Shown one piece after another: positions 25,601-40,600 of a stretch of 64,000 nucleotides of DNA. Location: NCBI GenBank assembly GCA_022316685.1, contig JAKJHU010000034.1, positions 1,488,001-1,552,000 of the forward strand, given 5' to 3'. The position numbers and the translations under genes are program-made. How positions within the stretch are numbered: the stretch's first letter is position 1; the number at the start of each line of letters is the position of its first letter. Source of the stretch: Progne subis subis. Taxonomy: Eukaryota; Chordata; Aves; Passeriformes; Hirundinidae. The notes beneath the pieces were generated by a model. It was not told the origin of the DNA. It was given only the letters and a program-made list of their open reading frames with translations, and searched no databases.

Positions 25601-28600
25601 TCTCAAAACTGTCCCAGCTATCTGTTTTTAGCACTGTTTCCTGCAGGAGGGACACTTCATTCCCTCTCCTTAGCTTAGGTAATGTGTTGACTAGAACTCA
25701 CAAAGGTTTGGAAACATTCAAGTATTGAAGGTTCTACAGATCTTTAGCTAACCTGTAAGAAGGATTTGCAGAGGAACAAACCCTGCTGATACTTAGCCAG
25801 AAGGTCAGAAAATGCCATTTGAGGCATCAGGGCAGCAGCTCAAAAGACAAGCTGTACAATTTGTACAACGGAGAACAACTTGAATCACAAGTTGGGCATG
25901 TGGAAGTGTAGTTTAGTTCACAAGTAAGTTGTATGCAAGATCAAGAAAATGGGGCTTTATTTAATTCCTTTCCATTCAAACCACTTGGGGGTTTCTTGTT
26001 GCCTTTTCAGAGACTACTGGAACAATTTTCAGTATTGAGTGGAGCTGATGCTGTCCCTGACCTTGGGTTATTTGAATTAGAAAATGTTTTTAGAACAGCC
26101 TTGCTTTTTTAGAACAAAGGAGGGACTGGGAAGTTTTGAAAAGTTGGATAAATAACAATGTGTTTGTATGGCCTATAGCAGCCTGTACTCCTTATGGCAG
26201 AGAGTATAACAGGAGCTTTGTTCCACATTTCTGCCCTGGTTCTCCCTCTGGCATTGGTGACACTCTGTGCCCCCTGTGTAGGCAGGGGAAATGGGTTGTG
26301 CCCACTGCTGCTGACTCTGGCTGTGTTGTCAGTTCTATGTGTTTATCTAGAGAAGAGTCAGCATCTTAAGTGTGTTTACTCTCTTACACAGTGTTTGGCA
26401 TAGATCAGTTCGTGCCCTAGACAGTTCAGGGGCTGCCTAGTTAGCAGTCTGCTTTTGTCTCAGAACAGTGGAGAGCTGTGAATGCTCCCAGTGAAGGAGG
26501 CTTGGAATTACCTTTTCCCTTGACTTCTGAGTGTTCGTTGCAGTACAGAGGTTATCTCATTATCCCCTTTCCCTTTGGAGTTGCAGATGCTTGAGGATAC
26601 TTCCCATCCCCCAGTTCTGCCTCTCAGTGCTTCCTCTTCTGGAATAAAGTGCTGCTGGACTTCCTTCAAAGGGCTTTGTTAGCTGGGAAGCTCCTGAGGT
26701 AGCTGTGCTCACCAGCGGGCCTGTTCTGGATGCGGGCCGGATTATGAATGTGTTCTTTCTCCTAACTATTCTTATCAATGAGACACAGATAAAAATGGGC
26801 AGATACATCTTTAATACATTTATAAACCTCAAAGGATTTGGCTTTTTTTTTAAAGCAGGCATCTGGCTTTGCATTTCATACTTTGTTTTCCCTTGGTTAA
26901 TTGAATATCCCTATGTGGTCCATCCCGACGCTCACCTTTTGCAGATATTTGGTGGAGATGATTTCCAATGATGAATGGGATTTAGGAATGATTTTTAGAA
27001 GTGATGTCTTATTTCTGCAGAACTAATTTTCTGGGACAGCTTAAATCTGTCATTGGTACCCTAAACAACCCAAGATACCTTGTGTGAAAAACCTGCTTCT
27101 AGATCCATTCTGTTTTGTATCGCAGAGGCTGAAGGGCTGTTGAACAGTCTAGTTCCCTCCAGATGAGGGAAACACTGGAAAATCTTTTATTAGGAAAAAC
27201 AGATCAAATATGTCTTCATATTAATCACATCTGTGTTTTTTTAGAATTAAGCAAAGGGAATGGTATGTTTTGGTCTTTGCAATTCTCTGACCTGAATAAG
27301 TTTGTTTGTGGTGTTTTGGGTTTGTTTGTTTGTTTATTTTCCTTAACCAACAGGTGATGTAAAAGGGACAGGGTTGAGAACTTCCTGGTTTCTGAATAAA
27401 ATATCCTTCCACTTGATACAATCTTTTGTATTTTGACAGGGATAAAAAATGTTTTCATTTTGCAGTTCACATAGGACATAGGATTTAGTCATATATGATA
27501 AGCAGTATATATTAGAAGAGAAGATGCTGTTATCTTAATCTCTTTGCTGCTTTTACCACTTCCGTCTTTGGAAAATGGGATTCCTTTGGAGTTCTTTGTT
27601 ACTGTAAGTAGCTGATTACGTATCTTAACCGGAACATGCAAATGACTCTTCCCTAGTAGATTCAAAGTTGATTGGAAGTATGTTAAATTCTTACCTTACC
27701 CGTAATTGTACTCAGGGATGTCAGTAAACTGATAGATAGGCTGTCGAGGAAAGCTGGAGTATTTGTAGTGTCAGTAAAAATACCTTAAATCAGGAAAATA
27801 GTTTTGAATAAAATAACAGTATATTCAAATTTGTAATCGTTCTGGATTTCAGTATCTTTTGCATGTCTGCCTTTTATAGAGATGCTTCCTTTCCTGCTGA
27901 GGATGTCCTGCGTCCTTGCCCTATCAGAACATGACTTTGATGCTTTGAAGAAGAATGGTTCATTCTGCAGGGAGGATTATAAGCAGGTGATTTATAAGGA
28001 AATCATGAAGCACACTAGGAAACTTTTTAAACCTTAAGTTTGATTAGAACTATATTAATAAAGGAAACACTTCTTCTGAATGTGGAAGTGATGCCTAGAG
28101 CAGGACAGTGTGACATCTGCAGTTCTGTAATTTTAAAATAGTTTCTGGATAAATTTTTCCCAGTGTTTGTTTCCAGTGGCCATTGATTTTATTGTTGTTT
28201 TATTGTGGGCATAAGAGATTCACATTAAAGTTAATTAAAAGTATATCCTTCTACATGAGTGTGTGAAAATTTTGGCACGCATGACACTTATCTCAATGAC
28301 CCTGTAATATCATAAAGGGCACATGGTGATTTGTGTCATTTCAAGTAGCATTTTCCCATACTAACTCTCTTCACTACAGGCCCTAAGTCAAAATTTGAAT
28401 GGTGCTTTATCTAATAAACCTCACAGCTGTCCCTTGCTTTAGAGCTGACAGTTCATTCAGGGTGCAGAGGAAATGCATCATCTGACTGAAGAAGTATTAC
28501 AGCATTACAGTCTAGAATGGGCAAACCCACATAGGTACTCAAGAAGTAACTTGTGAGGTTGTCCATTAGCTCCCAGTGAAAAAAATTCAGCTGGGCATGG

Positions 28601-31600
28601 GATCTTGCCAAGTTTAAAGCCACATGGTGAACTGCTAAGGCTGGCTGTTAGTTGTCTGCTTAGGTGTGCCTGATGGTTCAGGCATCAATATTACAAGTTT
28701 TTCTACAGTTTTGCACTTATAATTCTGTACAAGGGCAGTCCATGCACAGGGACTGTTGCAGACGATGCACTCTTCCATTATTATTTGGACTCTTGGGCTG
28801 TTTTCCTGAGGCAAGCGTCTGCAGTCTTGGTGGCATACTTTCATAATAGACCTGCTCTTTAAGGCCTTCAATCTCTCCAAAATGAAGAATACAATAAAAA
28901 TAGGAAGGAAAAAAAATTTGCATGTGTAGTTACTTTGATGCACTTTTTCAAATAGCTTCACTGTGGTGAAAAAAATCTTTCAAAACCCACGTTAATACTC
29001 CTGAAGTCTGGATTTCTTCTGGATCTGGTGGGTTCTTAGATCTATAATGTCTAAGAGCCTTAGATTTGAACTTTTACATACTGAGTTTTTGCCTATACTG
29101 TTTATTCAGGGAGCATTTTGAACACTTCTCCAGTGCAGGAGGGAAGAGTATTTTAAAGGTAAAGCAATGTAAAGGAATTCAGCAAAGACTAGGACATGTT
29201 ATCTGCAGGTTTGCATAGAGATGCCTTTAATTTTTTGCATTTAAGAAGGAACCAACCCAAACCTTAGAAAGCTCATTGACAGAGCATTTGGCATGCGTGG
29301 TGTGAGTGGGTCAGGAAATTGTTGACTGAGTGGGGCAGCTTGAAGCTGCTGGAGAAAAATCTTAAGGTACTCTGTGTATTGCTTCCTGTGCATCTTGTTT
29401 TGCTAGCTTAGTTTTTCTTCTAGTTTCCTGACACATTAGTGAGCTGAATTTCACTCACCAAGGGTTTGGTGAAATGCTGACAGTCCGGGTAGGAGGTGAG
29501 ACCCCACAGATACGGGGAAGTGAAATACTCCATTTATCCTTGAGAGCAGCAAGTTGCTGGGCTGTGTCACACCTAGGAAAACACTCATGTCTGATCAAGT
29601 CTGATAATGCTATGGTGTTTGCTCCCAAGAGCAAATGAAAGCTCTTGGGACTCTTGTGTGACATGAAATGATGGCAGTGTTGCCCAGTGTAACTTTGGTT
29701 CCATCTATCCCTTGCTTAGGCGGTTACAGCCTTTGGTGGGGCTGTAGTGTGTGAGATCAGGAAACTGCAGTACTATGGCTCCTCTAGGAGAAAACAGGGA
29801 GTGGGGCTGTTTGAGTACATGGGCCAGGAGGAAAGAATCTGTTTGGAACTTTAACCTTGCCAGTCAGGATGCCTGGGATGTGAGGAGGCTGATTGGGGTG
29901 TGGAGAGTCTTGCAATGCATGGACTGGGTCCTGCACTGTAGCTCTTGGCAGTGACATGTGCTGCAGAAGTGCCTTGGTGTTTGGGGAGGAGCTGCTTGAG
30001 GTTCAGCAGAGTTTATGGGCAGTACTTTGGTACTAGCCATGACAGAACCCAGAGCTTGTATGGGGGTTTTCTGCATTATACTGTTCACTGCTTGTACTTG
30101 CCTCTCTTCCCATTATTTTCCCGGCTCCCGACAGTAGATGATTGACTGGACAATGTTGGGGGTTTTTTTTAAATAAATGCCTTTCTTTAATGGTGATTTA
30201 AATGACACACAACACCATGCAGTGCCACCTACTCATAAATCTTGAGCATTAGGAAGACGCAGGGTAGCTACAATTCTAAATTACTTGTGTTGGGAAAACT
30301 AAAATTGGATGCACGAGCTTTGAGTCTGAAGATGTTATCTGTCTTTTAGAGAGACCTAATGAAGGGTGTCTTTTCTCGAGAAGTACCTTTCATTGTCAGT
30401 CTGAATTATAGTGCATAATAGGTTCTTTGAAGTATTTTATCGTCATAAACAGCTCCTCTAAGTGCTCTCCATCTTTTCTCTTGGTTAGAGGACTCTTCCT
30501 TCAGCTTTGTTAAATTGGCAATAGATGACATGTCAAAAATGGCAGAAAAATTTCTTTCACTTTAAAGCAAAAAAAAATTGAGATGAAACTGCTGTGTAAT
30601 CTTTTTCCATATATTCATATTTCACTTTTGTTGCTGCAAATGGAAGCTAATTTTCTTGAAGTCTAACAGTTTATTGCTTAGTATTTAAAAAATACTTAGG
30701 CAGGTAATCTGCTCTATTCAGAAGTAATTTGTAAACATACTGAATCTGTCTGCCGAAGTTAGCTTAAATGCCTTTTAAGAAAGACTACATATGCAGTGAT
30801 ACCAAGCTTGCATCAAGTAACGACCGATGTTTTGTTTTCTTTGTTATTGCAGGCGTACCATGGTATTAAATGTAAAGAGAAGACTAAGCATTAAGTTTTA
30901 AATTCTTAGTTCTTTTGGACTTTACTGTGCAAATAAGTTTTGTTGTTACAAGTTTGATATGGAAAGAATTAAAGGATTTTTTCTTCAATGCAGCTGACAG
31001 CTCTTTACCCTACACCTTCAGAATAGTTGATGACAACTGCAAGCACTTGACATCTGTGAAAATCAGACTTCAAACTCTTGAAGTTTGGAAAAGCCTTTCA
31101 ATCTCCTGACCTGTAAAATGTGATATTGAAATGAAAGGTAATTTGGAAAAAGACTTGAGGTATGTAAGCCTCAAATTTAGCACTACCTTTAGGTTACTCT
31201 TTTATAAACACTTCCTAAAATGGCTTAGCTGTTGTGACAGGTACTTCTACAAAAAAAGAAACCCAACAAACAAACAACAAAAACCCCCCCAGGACTTGAC
31301 AGCAGTGCTTTCTTAGAAGCTTTACATGTAGCAATAGGAGCAACCTTGCCTTTTGCTTAGGCTTTAATTTGAAGTTAGTCAGCAGCTTCCTCTGAGACAT
31401 GCAGTGGGTGCAGGCATGGCCCCCAGATACCTGAGAACATTTGGTGAATTAAAGAAAAGAACTGTCTTTCCCTTTCCTTTTAAACAGGCATTTTAAATCC
31501 CTTTAGCTTTTTTAACTATTGAAAAGCGAAGTGCTTCCTTTTTCCTTGGCTTTCACAGTGAGTAGAAACAGGCTGATCTCGGTTATTAGTTCGCAGCAAC

Positions 31601-34600
31601 CAACATAGCTCCTCTTATTGGTACCTGTAGATCACCAAACTCTGCTGCCTCCATTGCTTTTTCTTGTTTGCTCTATTGTATGAACAAGGAAGCTGTACTG
31701 TTTAACTCACAGATCTGCTGACTAGTTGCAGTTGGCTCTTCATTTCCTTTTCTACTTGCTATGTAGTGTAGATAGCATCTTTAGGGACAGAAGGAAATTG
31801 ATGTTTGTGTGGGCCAGGCTGCTATAGCTTGCCTTCATCTGTGCCCTCTGAGAGTGGCCCAGGAAAGGCAGGAAGACAGCACCTGCAGCAGGGAGATCAA
31901 ATCACATTTGTTGTAGTAAACCAGACACAGGGTAAACTGTAAACTAAGGCTGAGCCTTGGTGGGGATGCTATTGACTTCTGGAGAGCTGGAAGTCAGAAG
32001 TGTAGCTGTCTGTTTCCTGGCCTTCCTTAAGGCAAATACTTAACCTGAACTGAGAAATAGCTGTATGTCCTGGACCAATGAACATTTGAAGTGAGATACA
32101 ATACAAATGGCTTCCCAACTGCTTCTCCCAAGTGTTTTCTTCCTGGACATGGAGGCTGTGATGGTGTGACTTCACTAGAAGACAGCTTTGTTTGTCATGG
32201 TGAACCATTGCCATGTCCAAAGAACACGCTGGTTCCAAGGCATTTGTGATGCAGGGAATTGCTTATGATGTAGGAACAGTGACTGTGCTTGCCTTCCACT
32301 AGTGGCCTGCATCTATTTTTGATTCCTCTTCCCCAACCCTACCTTAGATGGGATTTTTTGCTCCCTGTGATGACTTCTGTTTGCACATTTCCTGGGTGCA
32401 GCAGGATTCCCTTTTCCCCTGTAGTTTGAGTACTCACTCCCATGTCTTTTCCAAAGTGTTACACTGACTCAGCCTGGGTTGGGTTGGGTGTCTGCTGCTC
32501 AATCCTTTAATCCCTGCTCTATTACTTACTTTTCTTTGATCTCTGGTACCCCCCAGAGCCATTTCTTTCCTTTGTCAGATACCACAGCTGCTAACCTGCT
32601 CGCCATGCAGGTACTTGCAGCCAGTATTTACTCTCTAGCTGTTTCCTTCCCCAAATGCCAGTGCTTGTTTTAATTCCTGTGGGATGGGTCAGCTGCTCAT
32701 CTGCACTTGTAGTGCACTGCCACTGTAGTTTGGTACGACTAACTAATTTACATTCATCAAGTCTGTGTCTTTCAGAAGCTCTGTATAGGAGGCCACTGTG
32801 TTTTTTTCAACCAGATGAGTTTGCAGGAGCCTGCACCCCCTGTGTCAGTGCAGCCACATCACAGGCTGAGACACCCACACTTGGACTTCCCCAGATGTGC
32901 TTGGAGCAGGTGGGCACTGAGCCAGTTGCTTTCTGGTTGGCTGTGAGTATTTGTGTCCTTCAGAGCTCTGATGGTAAAAACAAGATGGGGCATGAGAAGT
33001 CTTTCATGCAGGGAGGCTGTCAAAGAGACTTCCGTTCCCATCCTGCCCTGGGAGTGGAGGGGTGTTCAGAATTCATCCTTTTCTTTCTGTGGCTGCCCTC
33101 ATTGGGGTGGTTTCTCAGTTTACCCTGACCCTAGGTAGTATATATTGCCCTTCTGATCTGCTGGCAGCTGCTTGCAGCAGCCCTATCATGATGTGTAGCC
33201 TGGTTTTTACTTCGCAAAAAGTTAACGTTCCTTTATCTCTCCTATGCATGCCTCAGCCCAAGGGAAAGTTGTAACATCAGGGCAGTAGCAGAATTTACAA
33301 AGTGCTGAGAGAAAGTCGCTGATAAAATAGATACTTTAGATAAAATAGAAGATACTTGTCTTTATCTTCTAATTGCGTGGGCTGTAGCTGTGTGTTGGTG
33401 CTACTCAGGGCAGAATTCTCTGCATTGTACGGGAGAGGCCAGTGTGAGGAGCAGCATTGCCTCGGGGGATTGTATGGTTTAAAATACACCCCTGCTATAA
33501 ATGGCAGCAGATGGCGGTGGGATTCTTTGAGGTGGACTTTTATTCAAGCATGATTTTCAAACAGCTGTTCTACCCCCCCTCCCCACCACCCCCTCCCATC
33601 CCTTATCAGTGCAAGTTTTTGGAAAAGGTATGAAAATGAACAAGTGAAGGTTGACTTTGGTTTTTGTTTTGCAGCTGCAAGGAAATCACTGTAGGACCTT
33701 CAGTTTCCTTTTTCTGTGGTGCCAGACATAGCTCTTTGGCCTCTACCAGTGGCCTCTACCAGTGCCACTGTGCCTATTACTCAGATTAGGGAAACGTAAA
33801 TAAGTGTGCAGGTGGGGTTTTACCGTGTGTCTGTGTATTTTTACTGCATACTATATTTGTTGAAGGGTTGCCTGGCACACTGGGTTTGGTCTCCCCATAC
33901 TCAGGAACACAGAAGCTGTTCTATTAGTTTCCAGCTAATAATTTTTCACTTGCTGGGAGAGCATCCTGTTACATTGGCTTCCACACTGTATCTGATTACC
34001 CCTTGAAATGTGAACGCGGTCTTGAGCTCTTGACCAGATACCCTGTCAGCTCAAACTTTTCTTTATTATCCTTTTAAATGGTTTTGTTGTTGATTGTTCA
34101 AGGTTGTTTTTTAATTTTAGTTTCTTGTAATATTCTTTGCAGCAGGGCGAATGGTAGTTCAACTGATTTTTCTTTTAGTTACTCTTTACTTGGTATTCCT
34201 ACTTAGATTAGGCCATATATATTATGGACTTTACTTCCCGTTTCTCCTTATTTCTTTATCTGCTTATATTCAGGCAGAAATGGTGGCCCTTTTTTTAGGT
34301 GTGGGTGTTTTTTTGTTTGTTTTGGTTTGGTTTTTGTTGTTGTTTTTGTTTGGTTTTTTGTTTGTTTTTGTGGGTTTGTATGTTTGTTTTTAAATTTTGT
34401 CCTTTATAGCAGGCTATTAATGCTTGCTGCCATTGAAAGACAGATAATACAAAATATGAGTGTCTGTCCTCAAATATTGTAAGCAGAGTGGGTGAGTCTT
34501 GCTTTTTGTTTTGCCCTAGCCAGATAGATTAGTTCTCATGTGCCTTAAGTGTGTAGGATTTGCAGATCACTCTTGACCTGTCAAAATGAAAGCCATCTGT

Positions 34601-37600
34601 AACAATTTGATACCTGTCTTGTGGGTTGAAACAAGAGCTGTGCTTTCTAAAGCTTGGCCCTGCTATTTGGAATGCCAGGCTTTCTTTGAGAGTGGAAATT
34701 TCTTTGGCAGACTTTTTTTTCCCCGTCAGTAGAGACCCTGAAACAGCTACTCTCTGCAGTGTCTTCTGTATGTGTGGTGGGCTGACCATACTTTCTCCAT
34801 GGCAGCAGAAAACTTGTACTACTGCTTTTTCTGTGGGCTTCAAATGGAGCTCTGAAATAAGCTGAGGGTGTTTTTAAAATACTAAAACACTGACTTCAGA
34901 TTTAAGACTTGTGCTTGAAAGCTGTGACTTGAGCAGGAGAGAAGAGTGCTATAGTCTTGCTAAACTTGAGGTAACTCTCATTTTGTCAGGTGGATGGACA
35001 ATGCACTAACATGGTGCTGAGATTGTTAGAACAGAGGAGAGCATTAGTGACAAGGAGAAAGCAATTACTGTGTTTCAAGCGGAAGCAGCAATGTAAGTGA
35101 TAACTGAAACATCTAAAGCAAGAAAATGTTTCAAAGAGCATTTGTACTAAAAGCCAAATAAATTCTTCACACGAGAGAGGAGCTCTTGAAAAAAGTATTT
35201 TTAAGGGTTACCTATGCTACTGTCTAATTTAATAAGAAATTAACCAAGAAAACATTCCTTTTTGCAATATTTCAAAAGTTCAAGAGCTTATTTTTCCATT
35301 CAGGTTCAACTTCCACATCTTTTAGTTTATAATAACTCTTGTAAAAAAAATAGTTGTTTAGCAGAATTCTTGTTGAGGTAAGAATATATATGCATGCCAA
35401 GGCTTAATATTGTAAAGTTAAGTGTAACTGGTTCACCTGAAAACATCTCACTGCCCTTAAGTGTAAAGTCTTGTCATAGTCTTCATAGATACTTAATAAA
35501 TCCTAGCTCTGTGGTACTTCAATTCTGTATTGTGCTTTCTAGGTCATAAAATAATTATTTTATAAATGACCACACTGAAGTGTTTTTGTGTTTGTTTTTA
35601 AAAACACTTGATAGCCAAGTTTGGAAGGGGCAGCATTATTATTCCCACTTGTCTCTGTGGGTTAAGCTACAATTTTTAATTACATTATCACTTGCCAGCA
35701 TCCCTCCCACAGACTCTCTGCCTCGTTCAGCCCACAGAATATATGCTACTAATCTTGATGAGTCTTTCCCCTTCTCCTTACTGTAGAGTATGTGGCATAA
35801 GGTCATAAATTCCCTGCATGGTACTCAAAGCTTGCTTTAAAAGAAGAATTAATGATTTCAGCAGGGATTATTTTTTTTCTATGATATTTCACAAATGTTT
35901 GTAAAAGTGCCTTCCAATAATAACATATTAACAACAGCTTCTTCACTTCTGCAAGTATGCAACTGCTCATGTTTCTGGCTTTAAGTCAAAGTGTGTTTTG
36001 TACTGTGGTTGAATTGGGTGATCCCTAGGCTGCTTCACCTCGGGCTCTGTGCGTGTCTCATCTGGCAGTCATCTTGGTCGGCCAGCCTCACTTTGGGACC
36101 TGCTGTTTCTGTCTTGCGCTTTGCTGATGGTACTCCCATTTCATATGGAAGCTGACACATAAGAAATGTGTGGATACCCATATGAAGTCAAAAGCAAGAT
36201 CTGTCTTAGAGCGGTGGCAATTGCTAATGGTGCGTGCTGGGAAAGAGTGAGAGAAACGGGGCAATTGCGCCGTAATGTCCTGACAGAACACTATTCTAGC
36301 CTCTTGGATTTGAGGTTTGTGTTGCTTTTTCCTGGGAGTTGTCTGGTTGCTTTTGCACCTTTCTAAACTTGCAGCATCCCCAGAGTGCTGTGACATGGAA
36401 TTCCACAGATCCACTTGCAAAAACCACTCTGTCTTTCTCTGTTTTTGAAGTCTGCCTCTTGTTGATGTCCCTGGAGTAGGATTCAGCTCTGGACTGACAC
36501 TGGCTAAGCTGGCAGCTGAGAGCCATTCAGCTCACCACCAAGTCAGCCTGTGGGTTGGGACTTGGTACTGCTTGAACCAGAGGTCTCTTACGTTGGCTTG
36601 AATACTGCTGCCCAATCTCCTGTTGCCACTTGGTAGGTTGCAGGCATCCAGCTAAATCTCTGACATATCTGCCAGCCCTGTCCAGGCATCTGGGATGTGC
36701 GAGCATTTCTCACATTTGGCACTTGTGTTTGTTTATCTGGTGGCATTGGCTCCTCTGTCTTACTGCATCACCTGGCATGAGAATTAAACTGTTCAGGTGT
36801 TTTGATCAGATCAGTGTCTCATGTCCTGTCCTGTCCCCTGCTTTCACTCCCTCCTTTGTGTAGTAAGAATTGTCCGCTGCTTCTGATCTGGTTAGAAGAT
36901 CAGCTGTGTTCTGCATGTATCTCACATTGCAGAGAACTTGTCCAGCTTGTGCTTGCTTTGCTTGCAGATGTGAATGGTCATGACTCAGCAAATCCTAGTA
37001 ACTCTCAGGTGTCAAGTCAGCTCCCCTAAAAGGAGGGAACCTGCCATTAGCAATCATCTGTGGATATTTTTGTACTTTAAACTCCTTTTCAGGGCAGGGA
37101 TAGAACCTGTTCCTGCCAAGCCAAATTCACTTGAGAGGTTCCTCCCGCTGTTCCTTCCTTATTTGCTGGGCTCCTTCCAGTTTGTCCAGCAAGGGATCTT
37201 ACAGACCCAGCCTCACAGTTACAGTTGCGTGATGAAAATATTGCCACAGAACACCAGCTTGTGTTCGCAGGTGTGTGAGGAAAATAGTGCTACGTGTAGC
37301 ATGGAAAATAATATACCAATCCATAAATGAATTAGTTTGTTCTATAGTTCTGTTGAGTTGTTGATGAGATCAAGTCTAACAATGCTGCTCAAAAAGATGG
37401 ATGCATTTATTTAAAGAGTATGTGGACCTTGAATTGAGCAACAGTTCTGAAACAGCGCTAAATACATCTCTTTCAGCACAGGGTCCTGACCTAGTGTTTT
37501 CCCCACTGGTTCCCTGTCATCCTCGTGGACTCCACAGCTTTCCCTTTGCAGTTGCAGCTGCTCCAGGGACACTCAGAGGAATTTCTCTTGTGGACAAACC

Positions 37601-40600
37601 CACCATTTCCCTGCAGCTTCTCCCTCTGCTGCAAGTGGAGCTGTTTGGCTGGAGTTTTGAGAGAGGGGAAAAATGCCTTCTTGATACGTAATGTTGTGAA
37701 CCTTGGCTCAACCTTTTTAACATTAGTTGCAGTTGTGATCAACTAATAAATGGCTGTTGCCATCTGTGCAATTTCAGTCAATACATGCACGTGTGCCGCA
37801 GAGGTAACGGTTTGTGTTCTTTTAAAATAATCTGTTTGCAAATTATTGTTGCAAATTTGACACTTGGATGTTTGCTGTATTTTTCTTTTGAAAGCATTTT
37901 TAGTACCTTTCCCGAGCTTTATTTTCAGTGAAATATACTTAAACCCATTACTTAGAGGTTATGTTCAAGTTCATAATAAAGCTTATAGCCTACACTTGCT
38001 CAGTACTTCACTTCCAAAGACCATGCAATTAAAAACTCACAGACTAAACCTCATCTTAAAACTACATGCGTATGCATGGCAAAATCTGAACTGGCTCTTC
38101 ATTCCTGGTTTGAGTGTTGGAGTGAAAAATACGGACTTTCCCCATTGTCCAGCTGCAGGGACAATAAATTAGAGGCCTCTTAAGGGGCCAGGTGTCCCTT
38201 GGCAGCATTTTGATATCTCTGGTTTCTAATAAGCAAGCTGGATATTGGGAGTTTGAGACGGTCTGGGTATGGGGAGAGTTGCATTCTGTTATTTATTAAT
38301 CTAAATAAGCATTGCTGTACTCCTTTGGCTGCTCTTTCATATGTTAATCCTTAGTTTTTAATCTTGTTCGGCCAGATTTGTTCGGTGCTTTTTTACTTCA
38401 AAACTATGCAGTTACTTGAACAGCTTGAGTCAAGACAGCAAATATCAGTGAGGGTTTGGACAGAAACTAAGATCATGTTCTGTGAACAGCTGTTGTGGAG
38501 AGTGGCGGTAGCCGTTTCAGTGGGAGTACTCTGAACTGGAGCAGTCAGATCTGGAAGATCTTGTAACGTTAGAAAACTTAACGTGAGAATCAGTATTCTA
38601 GTGCCAGCATTCCTAATAACTTTGTATTTCAAAACAGCCCATTAAATAGATGTATGGGACTCGGTGTAAACTGAAACACAAGAGTGCTGAGGTTGTGGGT
38701 GCAGGGATAATGTTTGCTTGTTCTGTGTAATGTTTAGAAAAGGTTTCCTAGGCCTACTGTTTACAGCTGATTTGCAAAATATTCCCAGGAATGTACAGTT
38801 GTGCTGGCAAATTATTCTCTTAACCAGTAGTAGTTTGCAAAGAGATCCCAGAGGGAGTAGGAGTGTGGTTATGACCAGTGCTAGTACACAGGAGCATGTG
38901 TGAGTCTCCCAGTTAATGGGCAGGTCACTGCAAAGGGCTGGCATTCCCGTGCCCAGCAGCACGGAGCCTCTCTCCACCCACCAGCTATAGCAGTCAGTTG
39001 GTCATCTACCTCTTATCTATTACTAATTTATAAAAGAATCCGCTTCGCTGGTGAAACGTAATCTGTTACCATCTTTTGCTGACAACACCTGAACTAGCTA
39101 AAACATGAGCATGACACCCTGGTGATACTCCATCTGTCAGTTAACATGTGCATAAATTCCCTTCGAAGCATTTTGAGACCAGGTTGGGCACAGGTGTTCT
39201 GGTAGACAGGAAAAACAGAGAGTGGTGGCTGGTGGTCTCCCGAGATGTGCCAAGCAGGAGAGGAGGGGCAGTAGGGTTAGTTCTGTTGGAAAAAGTAGAT
39301 TATTTTCTGCCCAGCTTCATCCTTTGTCTTGTAGCATGGAGTTGGGACTCTGGTAGCAGGAGGAGAACACAGTGCCGAGTCTGCACAGTGTCTGCTCCCC
39401 TGTCAGATGCAGAGGGTGCTTTGGAAAGCTTCAACCCAGAGCAAGCTTTTTGGTTATCCTGTGTATGGGCTGTGTTACTGTGTTGTATCCATGTGGGAGG
39501 GTGGCTGGAAGCAGGTGTGCTTCATTTCTAATATAATTATGTGGCTGTAAAATTGCTTAGGAGTACAAAAAGGGGAGAGCACTCTCTCTTTATGTTACCA
39601 GTAACATCAAGATGTTGCTGGTTTTGATCAGTTTTTCCTCGGGATGCAACTAGACTTCTTCTGACTCACTAGAAATGTGATATTTCCTAGTCTGGTTAAA
39701 CATATAAGATGTTGGAGAGTCTTGTTAATTTTTCAATAATGTAAATTAGTTAGATACACAAGATTGAGAAATCGCAAACAAAACGCAGCTTTGCTGAAGC
39801 AAAACTGGAAGGTGTGGTTGCGCCTCAAGTAGTGTACCTCACAGCTTTATCTTTTCTTAGGGTCACATACCTCCTTTGTAGTTTGCTTGTTTAGATTGCC
39901 TCTGCTATTTTTCTGAAATTCTGAAAAGCTATAGCTGGCTTCTTCCCACTTTGCTTCATGAAAACTATTTGGTTAAAAGCCTGTAGTAAGTTTCCTTTGT
40001 TCCTTGTTCTTGTTTCTACACTTCGATGTTGCCATGCCATTTTTTTCTGAGGAGTTATCATTCCTGCATGTGTGCATATGTTGGCACCAGTGTGTGCCAC
40101 CTTAGCCTATGAAAGTAACTAATTTGATTTTTATTAATTTTTACTAATTAATAAATCAAGAATCCTGTTGATTTCATTAGGATTTCCTGATGAATGGTGC
40201 TAATAATCAAGGACTCTTGATTATGCTCCGCCATTTTGAGAGAACTTTCTTATACTTGGGGTGCCATGGAGTTTTTGTGTAAAAGTGACATATTACTATG
40301 CTACCGTAACTTTCAACATTCATAATGTGGGACGGAAGTGACTGGATGCTAAATTAATGTCTCTTAAAATCCCTCTGCATTGTTCTGTTGTCTGTAGTTC
40401 CCGGCTCTGCTCTTTGTGTTATAATATGGTAGTGCTTGTAGGGTGCTGAGTAGGGGGAACACCCATGTGTTCCTCTCCCCATTCCCTACCCCTTGCAACC
40501 AGGGTGAGCCCACACTGTTTGTTGATTTGAAAAGTTTTTGCTATCACATCATGCAAAGGACATACTGGTAGAAATTTGACTGAATTTCAGTATTTTGGCA

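Noticed and set aside
32655..33128. 157-codon plus-strand open frame in intron 1
   Set aside because: No recognisable domain and no motif of a known family; explained by chance in a stretch less AT-rich than average.
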